Positions 1 through 5,189 of a stretch of DNA of 10,711 nucleotides are shown here, piece after piece. The translations under genes were made by a program, and so were the position numbers. Within the stretch, counting starts at the first letter, position 1. Each line of letters starts with the position of its first letter. The notes under the pieces are model-generated. The model was not told where the DNA came from. It made no database searches and saw only the letters and a program-made list of their open reading frames with translations. Origin of the DNA: DALYJJ01 sp031969915 (GTDB taxonomy: Bacteria; Acidobacteriota; Terriglobia; Bryobacterales; Bryobacteraceae); the NCBI GenBank assembly GCA_031969915.1, contig DALYJJ010000182.1:1-10711 (forward strand), in the 5' to 3' direction.

Positions 1-171
1 AGGCCGAGGGGGGCGCGGCGCGGGGGCCGCCGATGGGGCGGGGGGTCGTTTGCTGCGGAGGCCGGAATCCCAGATGGCGCGATAGCGGTCTTCGCTGTCC
101 TGGGCGCGGGCGAGGGCGGCAGCCGCGCAGGCGCCGAGATAGCGCCGGCGGGTGATGGTGGTGCGAGGCAT
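1..171 (-). CDS. Secreted protein of unknown function, N-terminal 57 residues only (Tat-like signal)
   Basis: An open frame starts with ATG at 171 and runs off the left edge without a stop, so only 57 residues are visible. The start is well supported: AGGAGG at 187-182 lies 10 nt upstream. The N-terminus has three arginines followed by YLG and then an alanine-rich stretch (GACAAAALARAQ), which looks like a Tat-type signal ending near AxA. After it come about 20 charged residues (DSEDRYRAIWDSGLRSKR) and then a proline/alanine-rich, low-complexity segment that looks like a linker. The gene lies 82 bp downstream of the kinase stop on the same strand, so it is probably co-transcribed and may be functionally tied to the kinase. 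I do not recognise the family from this fragment. A short h-region makes Tat versus Sec uncertain. Confidence 0.6.
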   Translation of the reverse strand, partial: MPRTTITRRRYLGACAAAALARAQDSEDRYRAIWDSGLRSKRPPAPSAAPAPRPPRP

Positions 172-181
172 GGTGAAGGTT

Positions 182-187
182 CCTCCT
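182..187 (-). promoter_or_regulatory. Ribosome binding site of the left-edge partial gene
   Basis: The minus strand reads AGGAGG here, a full Shine-Dalgarno core 10 nt upstream of the ATG at 171. It fixes the start of a gene whose body is outside the window. It also contrasts with the kinase just upstream, which has no visible Shine-Dalgarno sequence. Confidence 0.6.
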
Positions 188-253
188 GCACCGCGGCGAG
201 GCGGTTCTCAAAGGTACTAGCGCAAACGGGGCGAGCGAAGCGCGCACTCGGGT

Positions 254-1951
254 CTACTTTGTAACGATTTCGACCCAACCGGCAAGTGCGGGTGCCGCGG
301 CCGTGAGTTCCCAGGCACCGGGGGACGCGGGGGCGGCGGCGCGGGTCATGCGTTCGAGGGTGGCGCGGATGGCTTGGCGTTCCTGGGGATTGGCGACGAC
401 GCCCTGGTCCTTGGGGTTGGACAGGCGGCCGGCGTTTTCGAAGACGGGTTCGGTGTCTTTGACCCACGCAACCCAGACGCGGTTGGCGCCGGGATCGGGT
501 TCGAACCACGTTGTATCGGGGAAGGTGAGCGGGCGGCCGCCCTGGACGCGGCTGGAACCGGCGTTGCTGGTGGGGGATGGGAAGAGGACATTCATGGTCT
601 GTGCGGAGAGGTCTTCGGCGATGACGAACAGGCGGCCGTCGTGGGAGGGCGTGGCCTCGAGACGAAAGCCGGCGCCGGCGCGGAGCGAGATGGAGGGCGG
701 AGTGAGCCAGGAGCCGGAGGCGCGGTCGAGGAGGCGCAGGCGCAGGCGCGGGAGGGAGGCTTGGGGAGAGGGCGGAGCGGAAGGCTGCGGCTGGGGGCGT
801 TCGAGGGGCAGGATCCAGCCGATGAGGGCGGCGGCGAAGAGGAGGGCCAAGGCGAGCAGGAGGCGGCGGGAACGGGGTGGCCGGGGGACGGGGATGGGTG
901 GCGGGCCGTTGGGGGTGAGGGCGGTGGCGATATCGCGCGCATAGCGGCCGATTTCGGCGGGACGGTTTTCAGGGCGATAGGAGAGGCCGGCGGCGAGGAG
1001 GCGGTCGACGGGCTCGGGAAGGTCAGGCCGGAGGAGGCGGGCGCTCTTCCAGGGCAGTTCGGCGCGGGCGACGGGGGCGCCGGGTGGGAAGGGCGCTTCG
1101 CCGGTGAGCAGGCGATAGGCGAGGACGGCGAAGGAGTAGAGGTCCGAGGCGGGGGAAGTGCGGCCGAGCATTTGTTCGGGGGCCATGTAATGGAACGTGC
1201 CGGCGACGTGAGAGGTGACAGCTTCGTTCTTGTCCTCGGGCATGAGGCCGGCGATCCCGAAGTCGATTAACTGGACGTGGAATTCGCCATCGGGGAGGCG
1301 GCGGAGCAGGACGTTGGAGGGTTTGATATCGCGATGGAGGATGCGCAGGGCGTGGGCGGCTTCGAGGGCGCCGCCGAGCTGCCGGAGGATGCCGGCGGCG
1401 GAGGGGAGCGCAAGGGGGCCGGCGGCGATGAGTCTGTCGAGGGGTTCGCCTTCGGCGTAGGGCATGACGAGGAAGGGGGAGGTGACCTGCTCACGGCGGC
1501 CGTCGCGGAGGCGGAGGAGTTCGAGGTTGCCGATGCGAATGAGGCCGACGACGTTGGGATGACTGATGCGGGCGAGGGCGGCGGCCTCCTCTTCGAACTT
1601 TCGCGCGGCCCAGGCGGCGGAACTGGTGGCGTCGCGGAGGAGGATTTTGACGACGACTTTCTGCCCGTGTGTTTGCAGGTCTTCGGCGAGGAAGGCGACG
1701 CCGAAGCCGCCCTGGCCGAGCTTCCGGAGGACGCGGTACTGGCCGGCGAGGAGGGACCCAGGGCCGGCTTCGGTGATGGATTCGGTGGTGACGGGGGGCG
1801 AGGGCTGTTGATTGAGGAGGGAGAGCGCTTCGGCCTGAATGGCGGGGTCTTCCCCGGAGGCGGCGATGAAGGAAGCGCGGTGTTGTGGGGGGCGCTCGAG
1901 CGCCTGGACGAAGAGGTCTTTGGCGCGGGCCTGTTGGTTTGGGGTCAGCAT
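254..1951 (-). CDS. Membrane-anchored Ser/Thr protein kinase (PknB type) with C-terminal DUF4384-like domain
   Basis: This 565-residue Hanks-type kinase is expected to phosphorylate Ser/Thr on cytoplasmic proteins and relay an envelope signal. Residues 1-50 form a helical extension of the kind seen on many acidobacterial kinases. The catalytic domain spans about 72-345, with glycine loop GQGGFG (79-84), ATP-binding Lys102, HRDIKPSN (206-213, catalytic Asp208), DFG (230-232) and APE (257-259), so it looks active. A proline-rich juxtamembrane stretch precedes a single membrane helix (about 363-381). The outside part, about 402-515, has the pattern of DUF4384 (LRLRLLDR, LRAGAGFRLEATPSHDGRLFVIAED, NVLFP). 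The ATG at 1951 has no Shine-Dalgarno and overlaps the stop of a 25-codon ORF, which suggests translational coupling. The secreted-protein gene 82 bp downstream may be its partner. Kinase identity is certain; the DUF4384 call rests on pattern recognition. Confidence 0.93.
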   Translation of the reverse strand: MLTPNQQARAKDLFVQALERPPQHRASFIAASGEDPAIQAEALSLLNQQPSPPVTTESITEAGPGSLLAGQYRVLRKLGQGGFGVAFLAEDLQTHGQKVVVKILLRDATSSAAWAARKFEEEAAALARISHPNVVGLIRIGNLELLRLRDGRREQVTSPFLVMPYAEGEPLDRLIAAGPLALPSAAGILRQLGGALEAAHALRILHRDIKPSNVLLRRLPDGEFHVQLIDFGIAGLMPEDKNEAVTSHVAGTFHYMAPEQMLGRTSPASDLYSFAVLAYRLLTGEAPFPPGAPVARAELPWKSARLLRPDLPEPVDRLLAAGLSYRPENRPAEIGRYARDIATALTPNGPPPIPVPRPPRSRRLLLALALLFAAALIGWILPLERPQPQPSAPPSPQASLPRLRLRLLDRASGSWLTPPSISLRAGAGFRLEATPSHDGRLFVIAEDLSAQTMNVLFPSPTSNAGSSRVQGGRPLTFPDTTWFEPDPGANRVWVAWVKDTEPVFENAGRLSNPKDQGVVANPQERQAIRATLERMTRAAAPASPGAWELTAAAPALAGWVEIVTK

Positions 1952-2022
1952 GCGGGGTCCCGGGGGAGGCGGCGGCGGTAGACGCGGGCGAGGAGATCCT
2001 CCAGTGCGGGAGGGGCGGTCAT
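1945..2022 (-). CDS. Possible 25-residue leader ORF coupled to the kinase
   Basis: An ATG at 2022 opens a frame encoding MTAPPALEDLLARVYRRRLP plus five residues. It ends in a TGA at 1947-1945, which overlaps the kinase start as ATGCTGA (7-bp overlap). The kinase has no Shine-Dalgarno of its own, so ribosomes ending here could restart on it. Weak promoter-like boxes upstream would put the transcript start at this ATG. The peptide resembles nothing I know. The arrangement could be chance, because this frame is also open further upstream into the DUF2442 gene. Confidence 0.3.
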   Translation of the reverse strand: MTAPPALEDLLARVYRRRLPRDPAC

Positions 2023-2029
2023 TGTGTCT

Positions 2030-2057
2030 ATTGTGAACGAAGCGCGGGGTGTATCAG
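2030..2057 (-). promoter_or_regulatory. Weak candidate promoter for the leader ORF and kinase
   Basis: The minus strand carries CTGATA (2057-2052, 4 of 6 matches to TTGACA), a 16-nt spacer and CACAAT (2035-2030, 4 of 6 to TATAAT). Seven nt then separate it from the ATG at 2022, so the start point would fall at or next to that ATG and give a leaderless transcript. Both boxes are weak. It sits in the 80-bp gap after the DUF2442 stop, the only place for a kinase promoter close by. Confidence 0.3.
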
Positions 2058-2102
2058 CGGGCCACTGCACTGTCCGCGGGTCTGCTCCGAGTGGTATCGC
2101 GG

Positions 2103-2378
2103 CTATCGCATGAAGTGCGCCGGTTCAGATGCTGCAGGCGCACCACGCAGCAGACCTTCGGTGCTCAAGTCTTCATCCGGATCTGGCCAGTGAATCCCAT
2201 AACCTGCGCCGGCAATCTTCCAGTGCGATCGCTGCTCAGGGGTGGCGCTGAGAAGGCGCGGGTACCAGGCGAGTGGAACTATGATCGTTCTACCATCTGC
2301 AAGGTCAACGGCGAGCGTGTCCTCGGTAACATGAACGTCGCGGACTCGTTCTCCGGCCTTAGGATTCGAAGCGTTCAT
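2103..2378 (-). CDS. DUF2442 domain protein
   Basis: This 91-residue protein matches DUF2442 over almost its whole length. The recognisable core is a beta-strand pattern (DTLAVDLADGRTIIVPLAWYP), then LLSATPEQRSHWKIAG and the signature GIHWPDPDEDLSTEGLL. The biochemical role of the family is not established. It is usually encoded just downstream of a DUF4160 protein, and the pair is often treated as toxin-antitoxin-like. Here the start ATG at 2378 lies inside the tail of a DUF4160 remnant (20-bp overlap), with GGAG about 8 nt upstream within that remnant. The protein itself looks intact, so it now appears to be an orphan partner. Family call is firm; function is unknown. Confidence 0.88.
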   Translation of the reverse strand: MNASNPKAGERVRDVHVTEDTLAVDLADGRTIIVPLAWYPRLLSATPEQRSHWKIAGAGYGIHWPDPDEDLSTEGLLRGAPAASEPAHFMR

Positions 2379-2495
2379 GCCATTTCTCCAGCAAGAGAGC
2401 CTGATTCTCGACGACCAGCCGCTGAACCCGCCTCAGTTCTGGCGGAGCGAATCCAAGTACATACGATACGGACCCGACACCAGTACGGTCGGCAC
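2359..2495 (-). pseudogene. DUF4160 pseudogene with internal deletion and frame change
   Basis: Two pieces of a DUF4160 protein lie in different frames. The first, from a GTG at 2495, reads VPTVLVSGPYRMY (2495-2457), the typical DUF4160 N-terminus; its frame then stops after LDSLRQN. In another frame, from about 2457, the typical C-terminus follows (GFAPPELRRVQRLV, then VENQALLLEKWHERFES) and ends with TAA at 2361-2359. The middle of the family, about 30 residues including the conserved PPHVHV and KFWL parts, is missing, so a single-base frameshift cannot explain it; a deletion joined the ends near 2456. The C-terminal piece still overlaps the DUF2442 start, as in intact pairs. Loss of function is inferred. 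A sequencing or assembly error is unlikely, given the missing block. Confidence 0.82.
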
Positions 2496-2610
2496 TCTTC
2501 CAGTATCACCCGAAATGACGGCGCGTTTCCCTTGGGCCGCCGTCAGCCTCGGTAATTTGCGATCGGGCACGGCATCGGACGCCATTCTGACCGAACTTGC
2601 GCCGCTCCGC

Positions 2611-2931
2611 TTACGCGAAGTTGATGTTGGCAGTAAGCCCTGACTCGCCTGCGCGCTCAATCAGGCTGAAAAGGGCGGCGCGCTCGGCGGCGCGGGTCCG
2701 GCGCCGGATGACAACGACGATTCCGCGATGCGGCTTGGCCTCCGCGAGCCGGAGGAAATCATCTCTATTGCAGGTAGTGAGAATGCAGCCCCGGTCGCAG
2801 GAAAGGCCAAGAACTGCGTCGTCGGGACTGTCCACTGGAAGGGCTTGACGGAGGAGAGTTACTTCGTGGCCCAGTTGTATCAGTAGAAAACTGAGGTCAT
2901 TTGGGACGTCGTGATCCAACAGGAATTTCAT
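2611..2931 (-). CDS. DUF5615 PIN-like protein, probable toxin of a VapBC-like pair
   Basis: This 106-residue protein matches DUF5615, a PIN-like (Mut7-C-like) family. It starts MKFLLDHDVPNDLSFLLIQLGHEV, where KFLLDxD/N is the first acidic strand of the fold, and continues with SPDDAVLGLSCDRGCILTTCNRDDFLRLAE, which supplies the second acidic cluster. PIN-fold proteins of this kind are predicted RNases and serve as toxins next to DUF433 antitoxins. The start ATG at 2931 overlaps the DUF433 stop as ATGA, so the two are translationally coupled with antitoxin first, the expected order. The usual T-D-K-DF segment appears here as TTCNRDDF, a mild variation. Catalytic activity is inferred from the family, not shown. 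Confidence 0.85.
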   Translation of the reverse strand: MKFLLDHDVPNDLSFLLIQLGHEVTLLRQALPVDSPDDAVLGLSCDRGCILTTCNRDDFLRLAEAKPHRGIVVVIRRRTRAAERAALFSLIERAGESGLTANINFA

Positions 2932-3191
2932 TCCGCGGCGGAGGCCATTTGGCGGGCGACCAGGAGGTCGATTTCGCCGCGGTGGTCTTCATAATACGCG
3001 AGGCACTCAAAAATCTGGGCGCGCGTAAGTTGCGGAAAGCAGTTCTGTCTGAGCGAGTCGACGGTCTCGCCGTTTTGGAGCAGGCCGATCACGTCATGCA
3101 CCCCGATACGCGTACCTTCGACCGCGGCGTTGCCGCCGCGCACGCCGGCGGTGCGGACGATGTAGCGGTAGCTCTGGGAGACGGAGTGCAT
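2928..3191 (-). CDS. DUF433 protein, probable antitoxin of the DUF5615 pair
   Basis: This 87-residue protein carries the DUF433 domain: YIVRTAGVRGGNAAVEGTRI, then GVHDVIGLLQNGETVDSL, FPQLTRAQIFECLAYYEDH and REIDLLV. The fold is a small winged-helix-like DNA-binding domain, and such proteins act as antitoxins and autorepressors for DUF5615 or PIN toxins. The frame stays open to a TTG at 3263, but I chose the ATG at 3191 for two reasons. Family members begin only a few residues before the I/V-x-TPG motif. A TTGACA/TACCAT promoter also ends 6 nt before this ATG, so the region upstream would not be transcribed from it. No Shine-Dalgarno is visible, which fits leaderless translation. The stop overlaps the toxin start by 4 bp. 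Confidence 0.83.
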   Translation of the reverse strand: MHSVSQSYRYIVRTAGVRGGNAAVEGTRIGVHDVIGLLQNGETVDSLRQNCFPQLTRAQIFECLAYYEDHRGEIDLLVARQMASAAE

Positions 3192-3197
3192 ACCCAG

Positions 3198-3226
3198 ATG
3201 GTAGAGGGCGCCTCGGGGAGTGTCAA
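3198..3226 (-). promoter_or_regulatory. Sigma-70-type promoter of the DUF433-DUF5615 operon, leaderless
   Basis: On the minus strand a perfect -35 box TTGACA (3226-3221) is followed by a 17-nt spacer and TACCAT (3203-3198, 4 of 6 to TATAAT). Only 6 nt (CTGGGT) then separate it from the ATG at 3191, so transcription should begin at or within a base of the start codon. A second TTGACA copy lies at 3253-3248, 27 bp upstream. It has no matching -10 and could be chance or part of an operator. Confidence 0.65.
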
Positions 3227-3368
3227 CTTGCGGTAGGCCGCTGCGTATGTCAAGGCGTGCCAACGGTTGGGAGGATCAGCAATGCGGTGTGTCTGGAGTA
3301 GTCGCGCTCGATGGGCGGCGTGATCTCCGGCGCCTATGCGGGCGAGGAGGAGGGCGAAGCGACGCCGG

Positions 3369-5036
3369 CTACTGTCGGCCGCGGGGGGATGCGGGGGCCG
3401 GGTAGACCTGTACGCCGCCGAGCCAGGTGGATTCGACGGCGATCTCGCGGATAGCGGTGGGAGCGACCTTGCGGGGGTCGCGGGAGAGGACGACGAAGTC
3501 GGCGAGTTTGCCGGGGGTGAGGGAGCCTTTGCTGTGCTCTTCGAAAGTGGCGAAGGCGCCGCCCTGGGTGAAGACGTCGATGGCCTCCTCAACGCTGACT
3601 GCCTGGTTGGCGCCGTATTTCTTGCCGTTGTAGCCCTGGCGGGCGACCATGTCCTGGATGCGGAGCATAGCGTCGGCGACGGAGACGGGATCGTCGGAAT
3701 GGCCGGCGAGGCGGATGCCGAGATCGAGGGCGGTGCGGTGAGGGTGCATCATGGCGAGGCGCTTTTCGCCATAGGCTTCGAGTTTGTCGCCATGCTCCCA
3801 CATGTAGGAATGGAAGACGAGGATGACGCCGGCGCGCTTGGCTCGCTCGAGCAGCGGCATGGTCATGACAGAGGCGTGCTCGATGCGATGGCGAGGGTCG
3901 GGGCGGGGGTTCCTAGCCTGGGCGCGTTCGATGGCGGTAAGGACCATGTCGATTTCGCGGTCGCCGTTCGAGTGAGTGGCGACCTGCCAGCCGGCGTCGT
4001 GCATCTTCTGAAACGCGCGGTCGAATTCCTCCTGAGAGCGGGCGGGCGGGATGCCGAAGTAGCCGGGGCGATCGGAGTACTCTTCGGAGAGCCAGCAGGT
4101 ACGGCCGCTGAGAGAGTTGCCGTGGAAGGCCTTGATGGAGGTGAGGCGGAGCATGTCGTTGCCGAAGCCGCTGGTGAGGCCGAGGGCGGCGGCGGCGGGG
4201 AAGTGGGACTCGGAGAGCATGAGGCCGAGTCGTACGGGACTTCCGGCTTTGACGACGTCCTGAAAGAGGCGCACGGAATCGGGGCTGATGCCGGCGGCGG
4301 AGACGCTGGTGATGCCGCGGGCGGCGTATTGGCGGAGGCAGCGGAGCATCCCTTCGACCTGCTCCTGATAGGGCACGGGGTCTTCCGCGGCGGCGGTTGC
4401 TTTCGCCAGGAGGCGGCGGGCGGACTCGCGGACGATGCCGTTGGGAGAGCCATCGGGGTCGCGGTCGAGCGCGCCGCCGGGGGGATCGGGGGTGTCCTTT
4501 GTGATGGCGGCAGCGCGGAGGGCGAAGGTATTGACGACGGTGATGTGGCCGGAGGAGTGTGTGATGACGATGGGGTGTTCGGTGGAGGCCTGGTCGAGAT
4601 CGAGGCGGGTGGGATGGCGGCCGAGCCGGGTGTCCTGATAGCGATTGCCGCGGACGACGCGGCCCTTGGGGGTGACGGCGGCCTTCTTTCTGAGGGCGTC
4701 GATCAACTCGGCCATGGTGCGGACAGAGTCCGGGCCCAGGGAGGGGGTGAAATAAGGCGAGGTTTCGGGGAAGACGGGGCGGGGGTGGAGGTGGGCGTCG
4801 TTGACACCGGGGATGATGGTTTTGCCTTGAAGGTCGAGGACGCGGGCATCGGGGGAGGCGAGGCGGCGGAGCGGGGCGGCGGCGCCGACGGCGGCGATGC
4901 GGCCGTGGCGGACCAGGAGCGCCTGTGCGCTGGGGCGGGCGGGGTCGGCGGTAATGATGTTCGCGTTGACGAGGAGAAGATCGGCGGCGAACAGGGACGG
5001 TATGCAGCACAGAGCGGCAAGGGAACGGAGAGTCAA
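3369..5036 (-). CDS. Secreted amidohydrolase, YtcJ-like (amidohydrolase family 3)
   Basis: This 555-residue protein is a metal-dependent hydrolase of the YtcJ-like amidohydrolase branch, which acts on amide or similar C-N bonds; the substrate cannot be told from sequence. A Sec-type signal peptide (MTLRSLAALCCIPSLFA, cleavage near 17-18) points to export. The N-terminal beta domain (ADLLLVNANIITAD) leads into the metal motif PGVNDAHLHP (His82, His84). Further conserved elements are Lys302 (SIKAFHGN), His355 in ATHSNGDREID, His387 in HRIEHASVM and GHSDDP (445-450). The C-terminus has the usual GSLTPGKLADFVVLSRDP. Length is typical and the core is complete. The start is TTG at 5036, the only possible start at this end because an in-frame TGA lies just upstream. 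It is transcribed divergently from the RCC1 gene and appears monocistronic. Confidence 0.92.
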   Translation of the reverse strand: MTLRSLAALCCIPSLFAADLLLVNANIITADPARPSAQALLVRHGRIAAVGAAAPLRRLASPDARVLDLQGKTIIPGVNDAHLHPRPVFPETSPYFTPSLGPDSVRTMAELIDALRKKAAVTPKGRVVRGNRYQDTRLGRHPTRLDLDQASTEHPIVITHSSGHITVVNTFALRAAAITKDTPDPPGGALDRDPDGSPNGIVRESARRLLAKATAAAEDPVPYQEQVEGMLRCLRQYAARGITSVSAAGISPDSVRLFQDVVKAGSPVRLGLMLSESHFPAAAALGLTSGFGNDMLRLTSIKAFHGNSLSGRTCWLSEEYSDRPGYFGIPPARSQEEFDRAFQKMHDAGWQVATHSNGDREIDMVLTAIERAQARNPRPDPRHRIEHASVMTMPLLERAKRAGVILVFHSYMWEHGDKLEAYGEKRLAMMHPHRTALDLGIRLAGHSDDPVSVADAMLRIQDMVARQGYNGKKYGANQAVSVEEAIDVFTQGGAFATFEEHSKGSLTPGKLADFVVLSRDPRKVAPTAIREIAVESTWLGGVQVYPAPASPRGRQ

Positions 5037-5044
5037 GGTTCTTC

Positions 5045-5050
5045 AGTATA
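5045..5050 (-). promoter_or_regulatory. Candidate -10 box for the amidohydrolase
   Basis: The minus strand reads TATACT (5 of 6 to TATAAT), 8 nt before the TTG start at 5036, so the leader would be almost absent. I find no good -35 box at 16-18 nt, which keeps this tentative. Confidence 0.35.
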
Positions 5051-5143
5051 GGCCGGGGCGTGCTGCGGATTGATGAATTCGTGGGGCACCGCGGCGGAGA
5101 GGTTCCTTCGATCGCGTCGCGTGCGCAATGAACCCGTGACCGC

Positions 5144-5149
5144 TATACT
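5144..5149 (+). promoter_or_regulatory. Candidate -10 box for the RCC1-repeat gene
   Basis: TATACT (5 of 6 to TATAAT) lies 40 nt upstream of the ATG at 5190, leaving a leader of about 33 nt that contains a good Shine-Dalgarno. No convincing -35 box is seen at the right distance. The same hexamer occurs on the other strand at 5045-5050, ahead of the divergent gene. Confidence 0.4.
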
Positions 5150-5177
5150 GATCTGAATTTCGCTCGTATTGCTCAAC

Positions 5178-5183
5178 GGAGGA
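5178..5183 (+). promoter_or_regulatory. Ribosome binding site deciding the RCC1-gene start
   Basis: GGAGGA ends 6 nt before the ATG at 5190. The frame also has a TTG at 5169, upstream of this site, but the site clearly serves the ATG. It also leaves the signal peptide at the true N-terminus. Confidence 0.75.
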
Positions 5184-5189
5184 TCGCAC

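Noticed and set aside
374..1981. Plus-strand frames of 298 and 234 codons opposite the kinase
   Set aside because: Both are Gly/Glu/Ala-rich antisense shadows of the kinase reading frame with no domain signature.
2400..2500. Programmed frameshift joining the two DUF4160 pieces
   Set aside because: A frameshift would not restore the missing central block of about 30 residues with the family's HVHV region, and no slippery sequence is evident at the junction.
2433..2660. A 75-codon minus-strand ORF as an intact gene upstream of DUF2442
   Set aside because: Only its last part matches anything, namely the N-terminus of DUF4160 before the deletion junction. The first 50 or so residues overlap the DUF5615 gene end and have no family pattern, so the DUF4160 remnant is better annotated from the GTG at 2495.
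3192..3263. N-terminal extension of the DUF433 protein to the TTG at 3263
   Set aside because: The extra 24 residues are not part of the family and would overlap the promoter, which places the transcript start at the ATG at 3191.
3264..3368. Extra small gene or RNA between the amidohydrolase stop and the DUF433 promoter
   Set aside because: I see no ORF with a start site, no clear hairpin with a U tract and no family similarity in this stretch.
3336..5051. A 571-codon plus-strand open frame opposite the amidohydrolase
   Set aside because: Its translation is a Gly/Ala/Glu/Asp-rich string with no domain pattern, while the minus strand encodes a full amidohydrolase with signal peptide and metal motifs. 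Long antisense frames are expected in high-GC genes.
5169..5189. Seven-residue extension of the RCC1 protein to a TTG start
   Set aside because: The strong Shine-Dalgarno GGAGGA lies after that TTG and 6 nt before the ATG at 5190.
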